Shown here in pieces: positions 21,440 through 32,500 of a stretch of DNA of 64,000 nt. The DNA comes from Lolium rigidum. Taxonomy: Eukaryota > Streptophyta > Magnoliopsida > Poales > Poaceae. Numbering within the stretch: position 1 is the stretch's first letter; each line of letters begins with the position of its first letter. The stretch covers positions 226,074,043-226,138,042 of the forward strand of contig NC_061510.1 in the NCBI RefSeq assembly GCF_022539505.1. The letters run 5' to 3'. Under the pieces are notes generated by a model. The model was not told where the DNA came from and ran no database searches. It worked only from the letters and a program-made list of their open reading frames with translations. Position numbers and translations under genes: made by a program.

Positions 21440-23304
21440 TTTTTCAATTCGCAAGAACGCAAGAGAGAGGGAGAGGGGGAAGAAGCAGCAGAGGGAAAAG
21501 GAAAAAGAACTGTACTGTAGCAGCGGAGACGCCTAGGTGCTCCGGCTGGAATATTTCCCCAATCTGAACCTGCTCGCCGCCGGTGGTGTCTCCGGGGACG
21601 GCGACTGAAGCAGCCCGGCCCTTGCTCTTCCTGCGCCAGGCAACGCAAGCACTGCGTCGTCCCCGGCCAAGGCTTCTCCAACTCAAGGTACACCCTACAC
21701 TCTCCTCGATCACTGCACTCATCGGGGTTTTGCTGCCGCTCTATTGAGTTTAATGCGTCCCCCCTATCAATATTTCCGACGTTCCAGAGCCGCCGACAGG
21801 GTGCTCATCTCGGATGCAATGATCGAAGCTGCGCCCAACCTCCGTCGCTGCTAGCTCCTGATACGGGCCAACCAAATCCTGCAAGGGTTAAGGTATGATC
21901 TTCTCGATCGATCACTGCGTCAGACCCGCCGCTCGACTCATCTCCTCCATGTTACCCGTTGCGCAACAAAGTTGCCGGTTTTAGACTTCACCAGCACGGC
22001 GTTAAGCGGGACGGGAAACCTCTCAAATCATCTCTAATCGTTCAGTTCTGATAGCTAATGTAGACCAATGTCCCAATTAATCATGTGTTATGGTGGGATA
22101 ACAATTAGCGGTTTCAAATCACTAGTCTACTTCCACACCTCTCCATCAAACGGTTCTGGATCCGGGCCTTCAATGCCTGGTTACTTTGTTTATTCAGGAA
22201 AAAATTTGTCCTTTCTTGCTTTTAACTGAGTCCATGTCAAATTTCCTTCTTATTTCTATTTTTTTATTTTGTAATTCACGCACTTGAACTTAATTTGCCG
22301 CCAATGTTATGCTTCTTGATAGCAGATGCCATTTTTATTACGTTTTCTGGTCCATTCTAACATACTGTGTTATCTTGAGTTGATGGTAATTTTATTTTTC
22401 AGATCTTTCCACGTCTAGGAGGCACCGGTGCTGTTTTCAGACACTAAAATCCCAGCGGCGCCTTACATTCGCCGCTGCTCTTGCTACGTCAAGAAACTCC
22501 TGCCCACCCAAGGTACAGTCGTCTCGATCACTGCGTCGGGGCGCTCTATTGATGTCCCCCTTTCTGCAACTCCATACAGTTTGTTTAATGCACAACAAAG
22601 TTGTCATTTTTTAGACTTCATTAGCACGTTGTTACTGTCACATAGTTAATGTCTACCAATATCTCAATTATATAATGTCTTATGATGCGACACTTAGCGC
22701 TCTGAAACCATTAATCTTATATTCTTATTACATACTTCTCCATGACAGAGTTGATGTCTTGGCCTTATTACTCCAACACTGATTCACAATTTGTTTCTTA
22801 TGTGCTATTTTATTTATTGAGAAAAAATGTCTATTCCTGCTAAACTGAATTAATGCCATCTTATTCCTATTTTTGTACTTCATGCAGTTCAAATCTACTG
22901 TCCATGTTATGCTTCTTGATAGTAGATGACATTTTTTTATCACCCTTTCTAGTTCATTTTAAGATACTGAATTATTTTGAGTTAGTGAATAGTTACATAC
23001 AAGGTTTGCTAGTAGTGGGTAGTTACAGAATACTAACAATTTAGAATAAACTAACATGCTTAAAACACTTAACTTGCTGGCTACATTAATTACATTTTTG
23101 GTGCAGTTATGATGATTGAATGATTATGATCTGCTAATAAATTGAGTTGCACTAGATTAACAACAAGATGTTTTACGTTTCTATGGATTTTTTTGCATAT
23201 TTTTCTTTTTATGGCCGTCACAGGCTTTAGTATATAATAGACTAGCATGGTGTAAAATATATCCTACCGCTGCTTCAGCTTACAATTGTTTTACTACGTA
23301 GTGT
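21440..23304 (+). other. Predicted 5' UTR with three introns (helicase-like gene)
   Basis: Splice-like junctions suggest non-coding exons ending at 21687 (CTCAAG then GTACAC), spanning 21788-21892 (acceptor TTCCAG, donor TTAAG then GTATGA) and 22403-22512 (acceptor TTTTTCAG, donor CCCAAG then GTACAG). A last piece from about 23279 leads to the ATG at 23305. The transcription start is not visible, and this model is weaker than the coding exons. Confidence 0.4.
21850..22990. repeat. Tandem duplication of about 0.6 kb in the 5' UTR introns
   Basis: Blocks recur with an offset of 600-620 bp: CTCGATCACTGCGTC-like text at about 21907 and 22525, AACAAAGTTG at 21966 and 22593, and TTATGCTTCTTGATAG at 22307 and 22908. 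The repeated unit includes a non-coding exon/donor, so the 5' UTR seems to have gained exons by duplication. Confidence 0.75.
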
Positions 23305-26300
23305 ATGGATCAGGGAGAGCATGCTGGGTGTTCTCGGGGAAAAGTAGAACACAAGATGAAGTCATTTCTCTCTGATGCTCTTCAGTCTTGGACTATTAAT
23401 GATATTATGGATGACGACCTTCAGAAAAAAAAGGTTATTTCTTCTCTATTCTATAGGTGTTCTGTATTTGGATGACATTTTAGTGTGATTACATAAAACA
23501 ATAAATAAACACCATATTGACATGATATTTTTAAACTAATTCAGGTTTTGCCCATACCTTCTAAATTCCAATCAGCACAAGAATACTTTGATGTACATTC
23601 GCAGCTGATTGTTGAAGACGTTAGAGCAACCCTGAAATCGTCAGTCCTTGATATTAGGAAAACTCAGGTTCTCCATGTTTCTTCTGTACAAGAAATTGGC
23701 GGATCTATTCTTTTTCTAGATATTAATCTCACGAAAGCAAGATCCAATGACGAAGAGTGCCTTCATATTGCAAATGATTTCGATATGTTTATCCTTAGCT
23801 GTGAGTATCCTATAGGCTCAAACTTTACTGAAGAAACCTGTTGCCTTGGAATGGCCATGGATGTTGGCGAGGATACATATTACCAGAGAAGTTTCAAGGT
23901 CTTGCTATCAAAAAGCAAAATTCAGCCTAAAAAGTTGAAATTTGTCACTTTCCTGACTAACTTGAGAGTCAAAGTAAAAATATCCACTGCTCTGTCTTTT
24001 GACGATAATCAAAGTGATGCTATTGAAGCAATTCTGAAGCTGCAAAAGATGGTAAGTTGCCCTTTTCAGATTGACTAGAAAGGTTTTTACTTGTTTTATA
24101 TTTATGTATTTTGTAAATTTTATTGTACAAGTAATTGTTTGATATTGTTTTCTTTTATATTTGTTGCCCCCACACTATGCAATTCAAGACAATGTTAGAT
24201 AAGCATCATATATAGAAAATGATTTTAGCACAACAAAAAACGTATTAAGGAAATATTTTGACTGGCGTGTTTGCGTGGCTTATTAATTACGTGCTTCTAT
24301 ATTTTTGTTTCTGTGCATTAATTATATGTTCTTTGAGAACCCTTCTCCGGCGAGTATTCCGCTCCCGTATTCTTCTCGAGTTGGTCCCTCCCCATCGTCT
24401 TAAAGCCCGTCCCAAGGCGAGTCCCTCCATCCACGGGTTCACGGAGTTAGGGTTTTGTTTCATCGCATCTGTGATCACCGATCTGAGGTGTGCTCCCATC
24501 ATGACGACGTGTTTGAGTTCATTATGTTGTTTGGATAAGAAGCAAGAACCTTTTATTTTATAACAAATAAGTGAGTACTGCGATGATGACTTGATTGGTG
24601 TTTGTCTTCACATCAACAACTTTTGGGTAATTTTGCACAAAACACTCAGTCTAAAAGTTTATGGCTTGCACCTAACCCTTTTGTTCTCTTCCTTCTTCTG
24701 CCTTATCACTTTTGTATGCAGTTGCAATTTTACTTGAAACAAAATTGCTAATTTTATTTTTGTTCCGTATTTTAATTTAAGGATGAATTCATGAAAACAT
24801 TGAGCATCTACTTTCCATGTAAAATTACAAGTTTAGCATTTCGGAACTTATGCACACTTCTGCAAGTGTCCTGATTTATATTCATCCTATGTTAGCAAGC
24901 CACGGTTGATAACTTGATACTTCTCCATGAGCTTGTCCTTTTTGCATGCAAGTGTCCTGATTTGGAATTGGGTGTACGCGAGGTTATGTATTTTAGCTGT
25001 TTGTATCTATTATATGCTAAAAGCGCAATACGAAAAAATACATGTATTGTGCTTTTAGTATATAATAGATTGTATGTTTTCTGAAATTGTAAATTTTTGT
25101 TCTGTACACTTTCGGTACAAGATCATTTTTTTTAATTTTTTTTATAGTATAGTTCTTAATATTCTATTCTCATTGTTGTTTCATTTGCAGATCAACAAAA
25201 GATGTAGACATTGTGAAAAAGATGTTAGTTTGTCAAATGATATACCTGAAGACTTGCACACTATAGAGTCTATTGTTTCTAGGGTCATTTGTACTCACCT
25301 AAGTCAAGCTCAAATCGTGTGGACTCCTCCCGGTAGTGGGCATGATGTTATGATTTGTCACATAGTCAAAGCAGTAGTTAATCATGGTGATAGAGTGTTG
25401 ATATGCTTGCCCACAGCAGCTAGTATCTGGGATTTCTTAGAAAATGTTGATAAAAGTTCAAATCTTGGTGATATTCTTGTTCTAAACAAAAATAGTGAAT
25501 TAAAGAACAATAATACATTTGGGAAAGCTTTTTTGGGAAATAGATCCCATGAACTATATTGCTGCTTGTCATTTTGGAAGAGCTGGGTGAAAGAGATGCA
25601 TTGTCTACTGGATTTGAGTGGGTATCATGCAAACTGTTCACAATCTGATGAATGCACAATATGCAGCAATGAGGGATTAATTAAGTTCTCATTAAGTTCC
25701 TTTGCAGAGAGATTTGAGAATATTGTGGGGCTTCTTAAAAGTTGCTTCAAATGCATTGTAAAGGAGCTTTCAGTGATATCCTTATCCGATTGTGATGCCA
25801 GGAAGGCAAATGAGTTGTTGGATGTCATACATCGCTTTGATCATCAGCTGCACAATCAAAGTTTGAATGACGAAACTGTCCAAGCAACTTTTGGTCTTCT
25901 TGATGTTCATGATGAAACCTTTGATGATGCCACTGCAAAGAAGTTGAATGCAACAAGGATAGACTGTCTACAATTGTTAGATACTCTCTTGACCTCCTTG
26001 AAATTGCCTCAGCTGAACAGTAGAGAGGAAGTAGATAAATTCTGCATTACTCACTCACGTGTCATAGTTTCGACTCCCGATTGTGCATCGCAATTGCATG
26101 GGTTGGATATGAAGCCATTCCAGGTCTTGATAGTAGGCCATGCAGGGTTAATCAATGAAATTGAACTACTTATTCCTGTTAACCTTCCACTGGTGCATGC
26201 TGTTCTATTAGGTGATGATCAGCATCGACAACCAGAACTTAAAAGCAAGGTATCTATCAAATCAATACGATCTTGTGTGGATTTATGATGTACTAGTAGA

Positions 26301-29300
26301 ATATGTTAATGCAATGAATGTCAATTCAACATGAATGCATTGACTAGTGAAATAAAGTTTGACATATTGCACTGAACCTGAACATGGCGTTTTGATGACC
26401 TGCAGGGTGAAAGGTTTACGTAACAACCATTTTTAATTATCTTCTGTCTAACTGAACCTAATGTCATTCATGTTCCCTAGATGTTAAATTTCGAGAATTT
26501 CTGTCACTAGTTTGGCTTTTGGTCATTTTTATGTTTTTTTACTAATAGACTTTTATTTGATAATTGTTAGCTTTGCGAAAAATCTGGATATGGAACAAGC
26601 TTGTTTGAAAGATTACGATCTCGATCTTCTAAACTATGTATGCTCAAGACACAACACACAATGGATCCTTTGGTTAGTGATTTTCCAAACAAAATTTTTT
26701 ATGGTGGGAGAATTGTGGATAGTAAATCTGTCAAGTCACCTGAATACAACAAAATATTCAGAAAGGCAAGGTATCCCCAATATTGTTTTCTGGAAATTCC
26801 TGTTTTGAACAGTCCAGGATATGTTGGAAACATTACTTCCCAGTCTGCTGCTATTATGGCGCTTCTTGAAAGTATTTATGCAGGTACACATTTTTATACT
26901 TTCTAGGAGCACTATTATCTCTTAAAGATCATATATGTCAGGTATTAGAAAATGTGGATTCATGTGATTACGATTTACAGTCTACCCTTAACTAGTTTGT
27001 TACTTGCCTTGGTACAATTTTGATGGTGGTTGGTATGTACAGAGAGATACCACAACCAAAATTTATATAAAAAACATTTAAATGTAGCCAGTTAGCATTT
27101 AACAGCATCTCCCAAGCTTGTCTACCCATAGCCTTCATGCATCACCTACATGCCAGCCCTAGACCTTCTTCATGGGCCTAGTCAGGTCGCCAGTGATCTT
27201 TCCAGCATATTTGTACGCCATAGTTATCTGGTTAGGAGATAAGATTGCCAAATAAGGGTAAGATCCCTGATGTTCGGAAATATAGGACTAGTTCTATGGG
27301 TCCCAATATACACCTCCCAGTATAAAAGAAAACCATTTAGCTCGGCTCAGCCAGGGAATGAATCAAGCTAGTTATTTTACTTTTTTCTTGGAATACTTCT
27401 AGTTACCCCAGAAGGATCCAAGGATTTACCTTGAATAATACTAATTAATTGTATTTGTGTAGACGTGCTTGAGTTGGTTGGTATTTAGGATTTATACTGT
27501 CTATACATCATAGATGCTTAAACTTTTTAAGTAATAAAGCGCACTTTATCGATTTTTTTTACCATATTTAATAAATAATGGTATGTGCCACGAGTTTACT
27601 CTTAACTTTCTTGTTGTATTGTAGATATGAATGTTCCTGTTGGTAGAAGGCTCAAAGTCGGTGTTATATGCTTCTCAATCAATGATGCAGATGCTGTAAG
27701 AAGCCAGTTGAAATCAAAGCATAAACTACATGATAGCATTATTTTGGAAGTGAAGTCCATTGATAGCTTGCAGCTCGAACGGTTTGATTTGATGATACTA
27801 TCAACCGCCATTCAAGACTATAATGAGTTTAAGATTGTTAAGGATAACAGTATAAATGTGGCACTTACATCTTCAAGGTATTACATGCGTCTAAATTTGA
27901 TAGTAAATATAAAATTGTTCTCCATGTATTAACAATTTTTTCTTAGGCATTTGTGTTGGATAGTTGGGAAAAGTGAAGATTTGATGTCTATTAAGGGCAT
28001 TTGGAGAAAAATAGTTCGTGATGCTCAGGAGCGGGTTTTATTTAGAAATCTAGATGAAAAATTATTCTCTGAGGCCGTAAAGATACTGGAACTGAATGAC
28101 GAGGATAGTTGTATTGATAAGTTTGCATTTCCAGAAGAAAAATTGTTCAGGGTAAGTTTACATCTTGATGTCAAACCTCTTATTTAGTCATTACTTTAGG
28201 CTATTGTTTGAAGTAGTACCAGCCTAGTTCGTGGAGCGTTGCATCTCACCTATGGTTAACTTTATTTGATAAATGGTCGGATGTGTTGCTTTTTTGTGTT
28301 GTCTAACATATTTCATGTACTTATAATAGTAGATAGAGTGCAATACTTTGTTGTGTATGTTATGTGCCACACAGAAGAGCTAAGTTTTGAACTTCTACTC
28401 TGGTTGTTCAAATCATCATAAATACAAAAGGTGGTATGATCGTGCAATTTGGATGTGAAGTACACATAGAAGTTAGAGAACTATCTTTTATGCCCTTGTT
28501 AACATGTGTCTATTGCAACTATTATTCAATATTTCTGTCAACTGATAGTGTTTCAACTTTTCCAGCAGTGAATAATTAAGATGAATCAACTTAACTATAT
28601 TCCTTATAACCAAAAATCCCCAATTTTTTTTCCGGAGGGACAATCTCTGATCAGAATAGTTTTTTGTGTAGTCAATTAAGGAATAATATAGGGATGCCAA
28701 TCTTTTGCAGGTCGGTCAAGAAATTACATGGGTGGGAAGGCCGCACAAAACTAAATTTATTTTGGCTCATGTTCGAGATCAAAAGGGCGACTGTGGTACA
28801 TGATAATATCACCTATATCATATAGTTATTTCAAGTTTTTGTTTTCATATTTTAACCTTGTTCTTGTTTACACCTAGATTCTTGCACAGTTCAAACAAGT
28901 CTAGGCACAGTTGAATCAATAAATAAACATCAGCATGCAAGTTTGGTGCCACCACAAGACTTCAACTGGAAGTTGTCTGCACAAGATTTAGAAGATCGAT
29001 ACCAGAAAAAGGTTGGTGTAAAGTTAAGTGAGGAGGAGGATAACAAAAAGAAAGGAATACAGAGGCTTATAACTAACTTAGATATCTTAGAAGAACATGG
29101 CGTGAAAGGCAGTAACGGAGTTGAGTCTGAGGTGAGATTTGCTTAATATCTAATTCTTATTCAGTCGTGTAACAGTATGAATACCCTCTGAAAAATAGTC
29201 CCATAGTGTTCCTGAACTTTTGGGATATACACTTGCATATAACCGGGCTGTCGTAGAACTTATTGGATTATTTTTGTCTAGGTAGGACAACCATAATTAT

Positions 29301-30154
29301 CTAGCATTTCCTTGTGCATCTCTACAGAGATTGCACACTGTTCGCAAACATGATGGAACATCAAGAAGCTTGTAGTGTAGGAGATATTCGCCGATCTTGG
29401 TAGGTGACATGGTGAAGAGGATAGATTTTGTCTTTAAGGTTGCATCCTCCTGAAATCCAACGCTACCAGAATCAAGTCATGGTTGTAATTAGTAGATCAG
29501 AATTTTCGTGGGAGTACATCTACATTGTCAAAGGAAGTTGTTAAAGAGTGAAGTAGAGAACGGTGGGTAGTTTGACAATGATACTAAAGAGGATTTAATA
29601 CATTGGATTTGTTAGTTAACGAGTATATATGCTTACTGTTCAATGGCACTGCTTAGTGAAATTGGGATTTGTAATCTCAGATTGAATGCTATTTCTTTGC
29701 TACCAGTTTGTTTCATGTTCCACATTTTGTCATCTCATTACATGTAGCTAACTGTTGCATATTCTTGTACTTGTAGGATCGCATTTTTAAGATCTCATCT
29801 TACAGTCGGCTCGAGCTGAAGGAAGTAAAAACCAACATGGATTTCCTGATGAGTGGGAATATAATGCCATGCCATTTCCGTTTGTCACGGAACTACTTTT
29901 ACCTGCAGCCAGGGGAGGTGTATCAGTATGACGAGAAACGCCCTTACATCCATAGGAAGTCTCGATTGCCAGTATCTCACGCTGTTATGATGGTTGGTGG
30001 TGGGAAACTGCCATTGCCCCATGCCATTCATGACCGTCCTCAGTCCCGGGTTCATACAATAATTCAAAACAGCGAGGGGGAGACATTTGGAATTGGGGGT
30101 AGGGGGAAGGTTCTTACGCGTTCTTTGAAAGGGCTCTACCATGTCAGGATTTGA
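23305..30154 (+). CDS. Degenerate Sen1-like SF1 helicase fused to a papain-like (C1) domain
   Basis: Nine exons: 23305-23433, 23545-24051, 25191-26249, 26571-26883, 27625-27877, 27947-28151, 28711-28795, 28878-29131 and 29777-30154. All have GT/AG borders and matching phases, giving 1,060 residues. Residues 1-822 follow plant Sen1-like RNA/DNA helicases from the N-terminal leader to the C-terminal AAA_12-type region. Catalytic motifs are changed: Walker A reads PPGSGHD (about 258-264; Lys lost), the DEAA box reads VGHAG (about 527), motif IV QYRMHP reads QHTMDP (about 593), and NVALTRAR reads NVALTSSR. Residues 823-1060 match a papain-like peptidase. ATP-driven unwinding is unlikely; a scaffold or protease role is possible. 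Expression and function are unknown. Confidence 0.82.
25006..25069. mobile_element. 64-bp hairpin MITE in intron 2
   Basis: Arms TCTATTATATGCTAAAAGCG and its near-complement CTTTTAGTATATAATAGA face each other around a short loop. TTGTA occurs on both sides (25001-25005 and 25070-25074), which may be a target duplication. The family is not recognised. Confidence 0.6.
28711..30154 (+). other. Papain-like (C1) domain, exons 7-9 of the fusion
   Basis: The domain starts with VRDQKGDCDSCTV, which aligns with the papain block DQGxCGSCWAF: the oxyanion Gln and catalytic Cys (about residue 853) are kept, while Trp after Cys is Thr and one residue is added. LSAQDLEDRY aligns with LSEQELVDC. LPVSHAVMMVGGGK carries the catalytic His (about 1003). 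IIQNSEGETFGIGGRGKV aligns with the IKNSWGxxWGxxGY block and keeps Asn (about 1033), with Trp changed to Glu. No signal peptide or inhibitory prodomain precedes it, unlike secreted papain proteases. Confidence 0.75.
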
Positions 30155-30737
30155 GGACAAACAAACTTCCAAGTCCAGGTTTGTTTGTTTACCACTAGTT
30201 GATATGTTTGTTCCTTGCATATGCCTCATTTTCTACTTGTTTGCTCAATATGTTACTGTAAGAATGATATAATGATACACATCATCTAGATACTCTCTAA
30301 TTTCTTCATCACTACACATTTTTTAAATAGCTTACATGGTCCTGTCTTTGCATGCATTTTCCATCTTTTTTAAAATATACCAACTCCTTGATGTTATTGT
30401 GATTCAACATCTTCAATGCATGACCTAAATATTTTATACATAATGGAAGAGGTTAATTGCGTCCCACCTGGCATGATGGCACAATACCTGAACAGATTCA
30501 ATTTTTTGTATGCATGAAACACTGATCCATTAGGATCAAACTTCACAAAAAAAAATGATCTCCATGCTTAGCTGAATCGACAACCGGTTCAGAAGTAGAG
30601 TTGTTATGACCATGGTTGTACAAATAAGATTCCATCAGAATGCCAAATTCTTCTCCGGATGTCTCAAAATGTGGCCAACGTATATGCATTTTAAGTTTTT
30701 ATCAGCACCCACGCTTGTAGGCTTGTAGCCCTCTTGG
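30155..30737. other. 3' flank of the fusion gene
   Basis: A possible extra splice in the 3' UTR starts at about 30179 (TCCAG then GTTTGT). No poly(A) signal is chosen. Degraded copia sequence begins at about 30440. Confidence 0.4.
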
Positions 30738-30836
30738 AAATGTTTTGCTTTCCAAGAGGCTTGTATTCTTTTTCTATGCAATGAAAAGAAACGCAATGTC
30801 ATTGCCTTTTCTCAAAAAAAAAAAAATGTTTTGCTT
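30738..30836 (+). mobile_element. 73-bp 5'-truncated LINE tail with 13-bp target duplication
   Basis: AAATGTTTTGCTT occurs at 30738-30750 and 30824-30836. Between them is a short segment (30751-30823) ending TTTTCTC and an A-tail, resembling the 3' end of a grass LINE (GCAATGAAAAGAAACGCAA). Only the last 73 bases of the element were inserted. Confidence 0.8.
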
Positions 30837-31338
30837 GAATAGAAATCACCATCCACTTCTAGAACCTTCGGTTGTTCCATATGACCTCCTCTAACTTACC
30901 ATACGAATTCAATTTTAACATCCATGTGGTGGATTTCAAGATAAAATTGAACTATTAATGCACCAATTAATTGAATGCAGACATATTTTGCAAGGGAGAG
31001 AAAGTTTCCCCATAGTCAATTCCTTCGCCTTGTGTGTGACCTTTAGCAACTAGCCTAGCTTTATTTAAAAAAAGAATTAAACCAGAAGCATTTAGCTTTC
31101 TTTGGAATATCTATTTACATTCTGTTGGTTTGTGGTTGCCTGGTTGATAAAAAGAATTCGAAAACTGTTCTTGTTCATTGATATTATTTCATCCTTCAGA
31201 GCTTTCTTTTGTAGTTTTGATTCCGTGTAATTAATTGCAGCATTATAGGTTGTACGATATGCATCACTAACAGCTGGGTTCCTCATTGCACAGTTATTTT
31301 CACCAAGTAGAAAACTAGTGTTTGAATCTTCACATATA

Positions 31339-31382
31339 ATATCTAGAACGCTTTCGCAAAAAAAAAAAAAATATCTAGAACG
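31339..31382 (+). mobile_element. 20-bp LINE-tail micro-insertion
   Basis: ATATCTAGAACG at 31339-31350 and 31371-31382 flanks CTTTCGC followed by 13 A (31351-31370). Copy B at about 45210-45225 has a single ATATCTTGAACG and no insertion. This fits an aborted target-primed reverse transcription event. Confidence 0.8.
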
Positions 31383-32458
31383 TATAGGTCACCCTTCTTA
31401 GAAACAGTATGGACTATCTTTTCATCATGAAAGAATTTAACCCTTCCTTTTGCAATCAAAATATTAAAACCTTCATCATGTAGTTGGTTTATAGAAAACA
31501 AATGCCTTCTCATGCTTGGTGAAACTAAATTTATGTTTTAGAATTCGATTTTGGATTAGCATGGAAGTGAAACAGATACTAGATTCAATATGTGATGTAG
31601 AGCCAGAATCTGTAACACAACTAGTTGGAAAAGTACCTATAAACATAGCTTCAGTAAAATTTAAGCATCTAGATGCATTATACCATCATAACAATGATCA
31701 TCCCGATGCATGTCTTCAGATTAGTTTTGATTTATTTTCTTCGAATAAGGGATCACCCCAGCCTCTGCATTGATTGAAGAAAGAAGCCTCTGGTTAGTTT
31801 TGATTTGTCTCCTTGTGCTTATTTTCATGCTTCTTCCTGTTCTTGCAATCAACTCTACAGTGTCCATGATCGCCACCACTGGCATCTGAATATTCTCAAG
31901 CATTCCTTTCGTTCCTCCCTTGCCTCTCCAAGGTGTATCAGAGTTTTTTGGTACCCTGTCCCTTCCAAGTATTTCCGAGCCTCTTGAAGCTGCAAGTGGT
32001 AGCGCATATTAAGGCATCGTCCATAATGACAAAATGGGACTTCATAACTTTCCTGTGAATTAGGCAAATAGTTTGACACAACCATGACTTATCATTCTTC
32101 AGAAAAGGGGATACCCTAAATTTTTAATTGCTCAGCGATGGCACAAAGTTCACTTAGATGATCATTAACAGACTTATCTTCACTTTGATAAGAGAAACCT
32201 CACCAAAAACATGCTCCAGAAGCATATGTAAAGTTGTAGGTGCACTGTGATGGATCTCGTATTCAACAGCATAATGGTTGGTCACAGAGACAAGATAAAC
32301 ATGTTTGCTTTCCTATTACTATCTCTACTCCAGTTTTCATTATCATCAAGAAATGTACTTCTTATGGTCAATACTAGCATCATCATCTGACTTTCCCTTC
32401 AATTGCCGGCTTATTCCTCTTATGTGCGAGAGCTGATGTTATATAAAAAAAGTTGCAG

Positions 32459-32500
32459 GTTGAAGGCGCAATTGCTGCTGAAGCTGAAGAGAAATTCTGA
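32459..32500 (+). pseudogene. Orphan terminal exon (copy A)
   Basis: After an acceptor-like AAAAAGTTGCAG, the frame reads VEGAIAAEAEEKF and stops, followed by what looks like a 3' UTR conserved in both duplicates. No upstream coding exon is recognisable, since the copia remnant lies there. It may be the last exon of a gene disrupted before the duplication. The parent gene is not identified. Confidence 0.35.

Larger units (their letters stand above)
30440..32330 (-). pseudogene. Degenerate Ty1-copia remnant (copy A)
   Basis: In minus orientation several copia pieces can be read. They are a zinc-knuckle-like gag segment (C..CHYG.C.H pattern, 32085-31855), a gag-pre-integrase-like stretch (31530-31236), and an RT fragment KARLVAKGHTQGEGIDYGE near 31070-31000. 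There are many stops, shifts and deletions, and integrase and RNase H are not recognised. The portion from 31236 upward is part of the large duplication and recurs at 45126-46240. Confidence 0.7.

Noticed and set aside
24258..24563. Extra exon of the helicase-like gene inside intron 2
   Set aside because: The frame does not continue the flanking exons, and exons 2 and 3 already join in phase with an uninterrupted helicase-like sequence.
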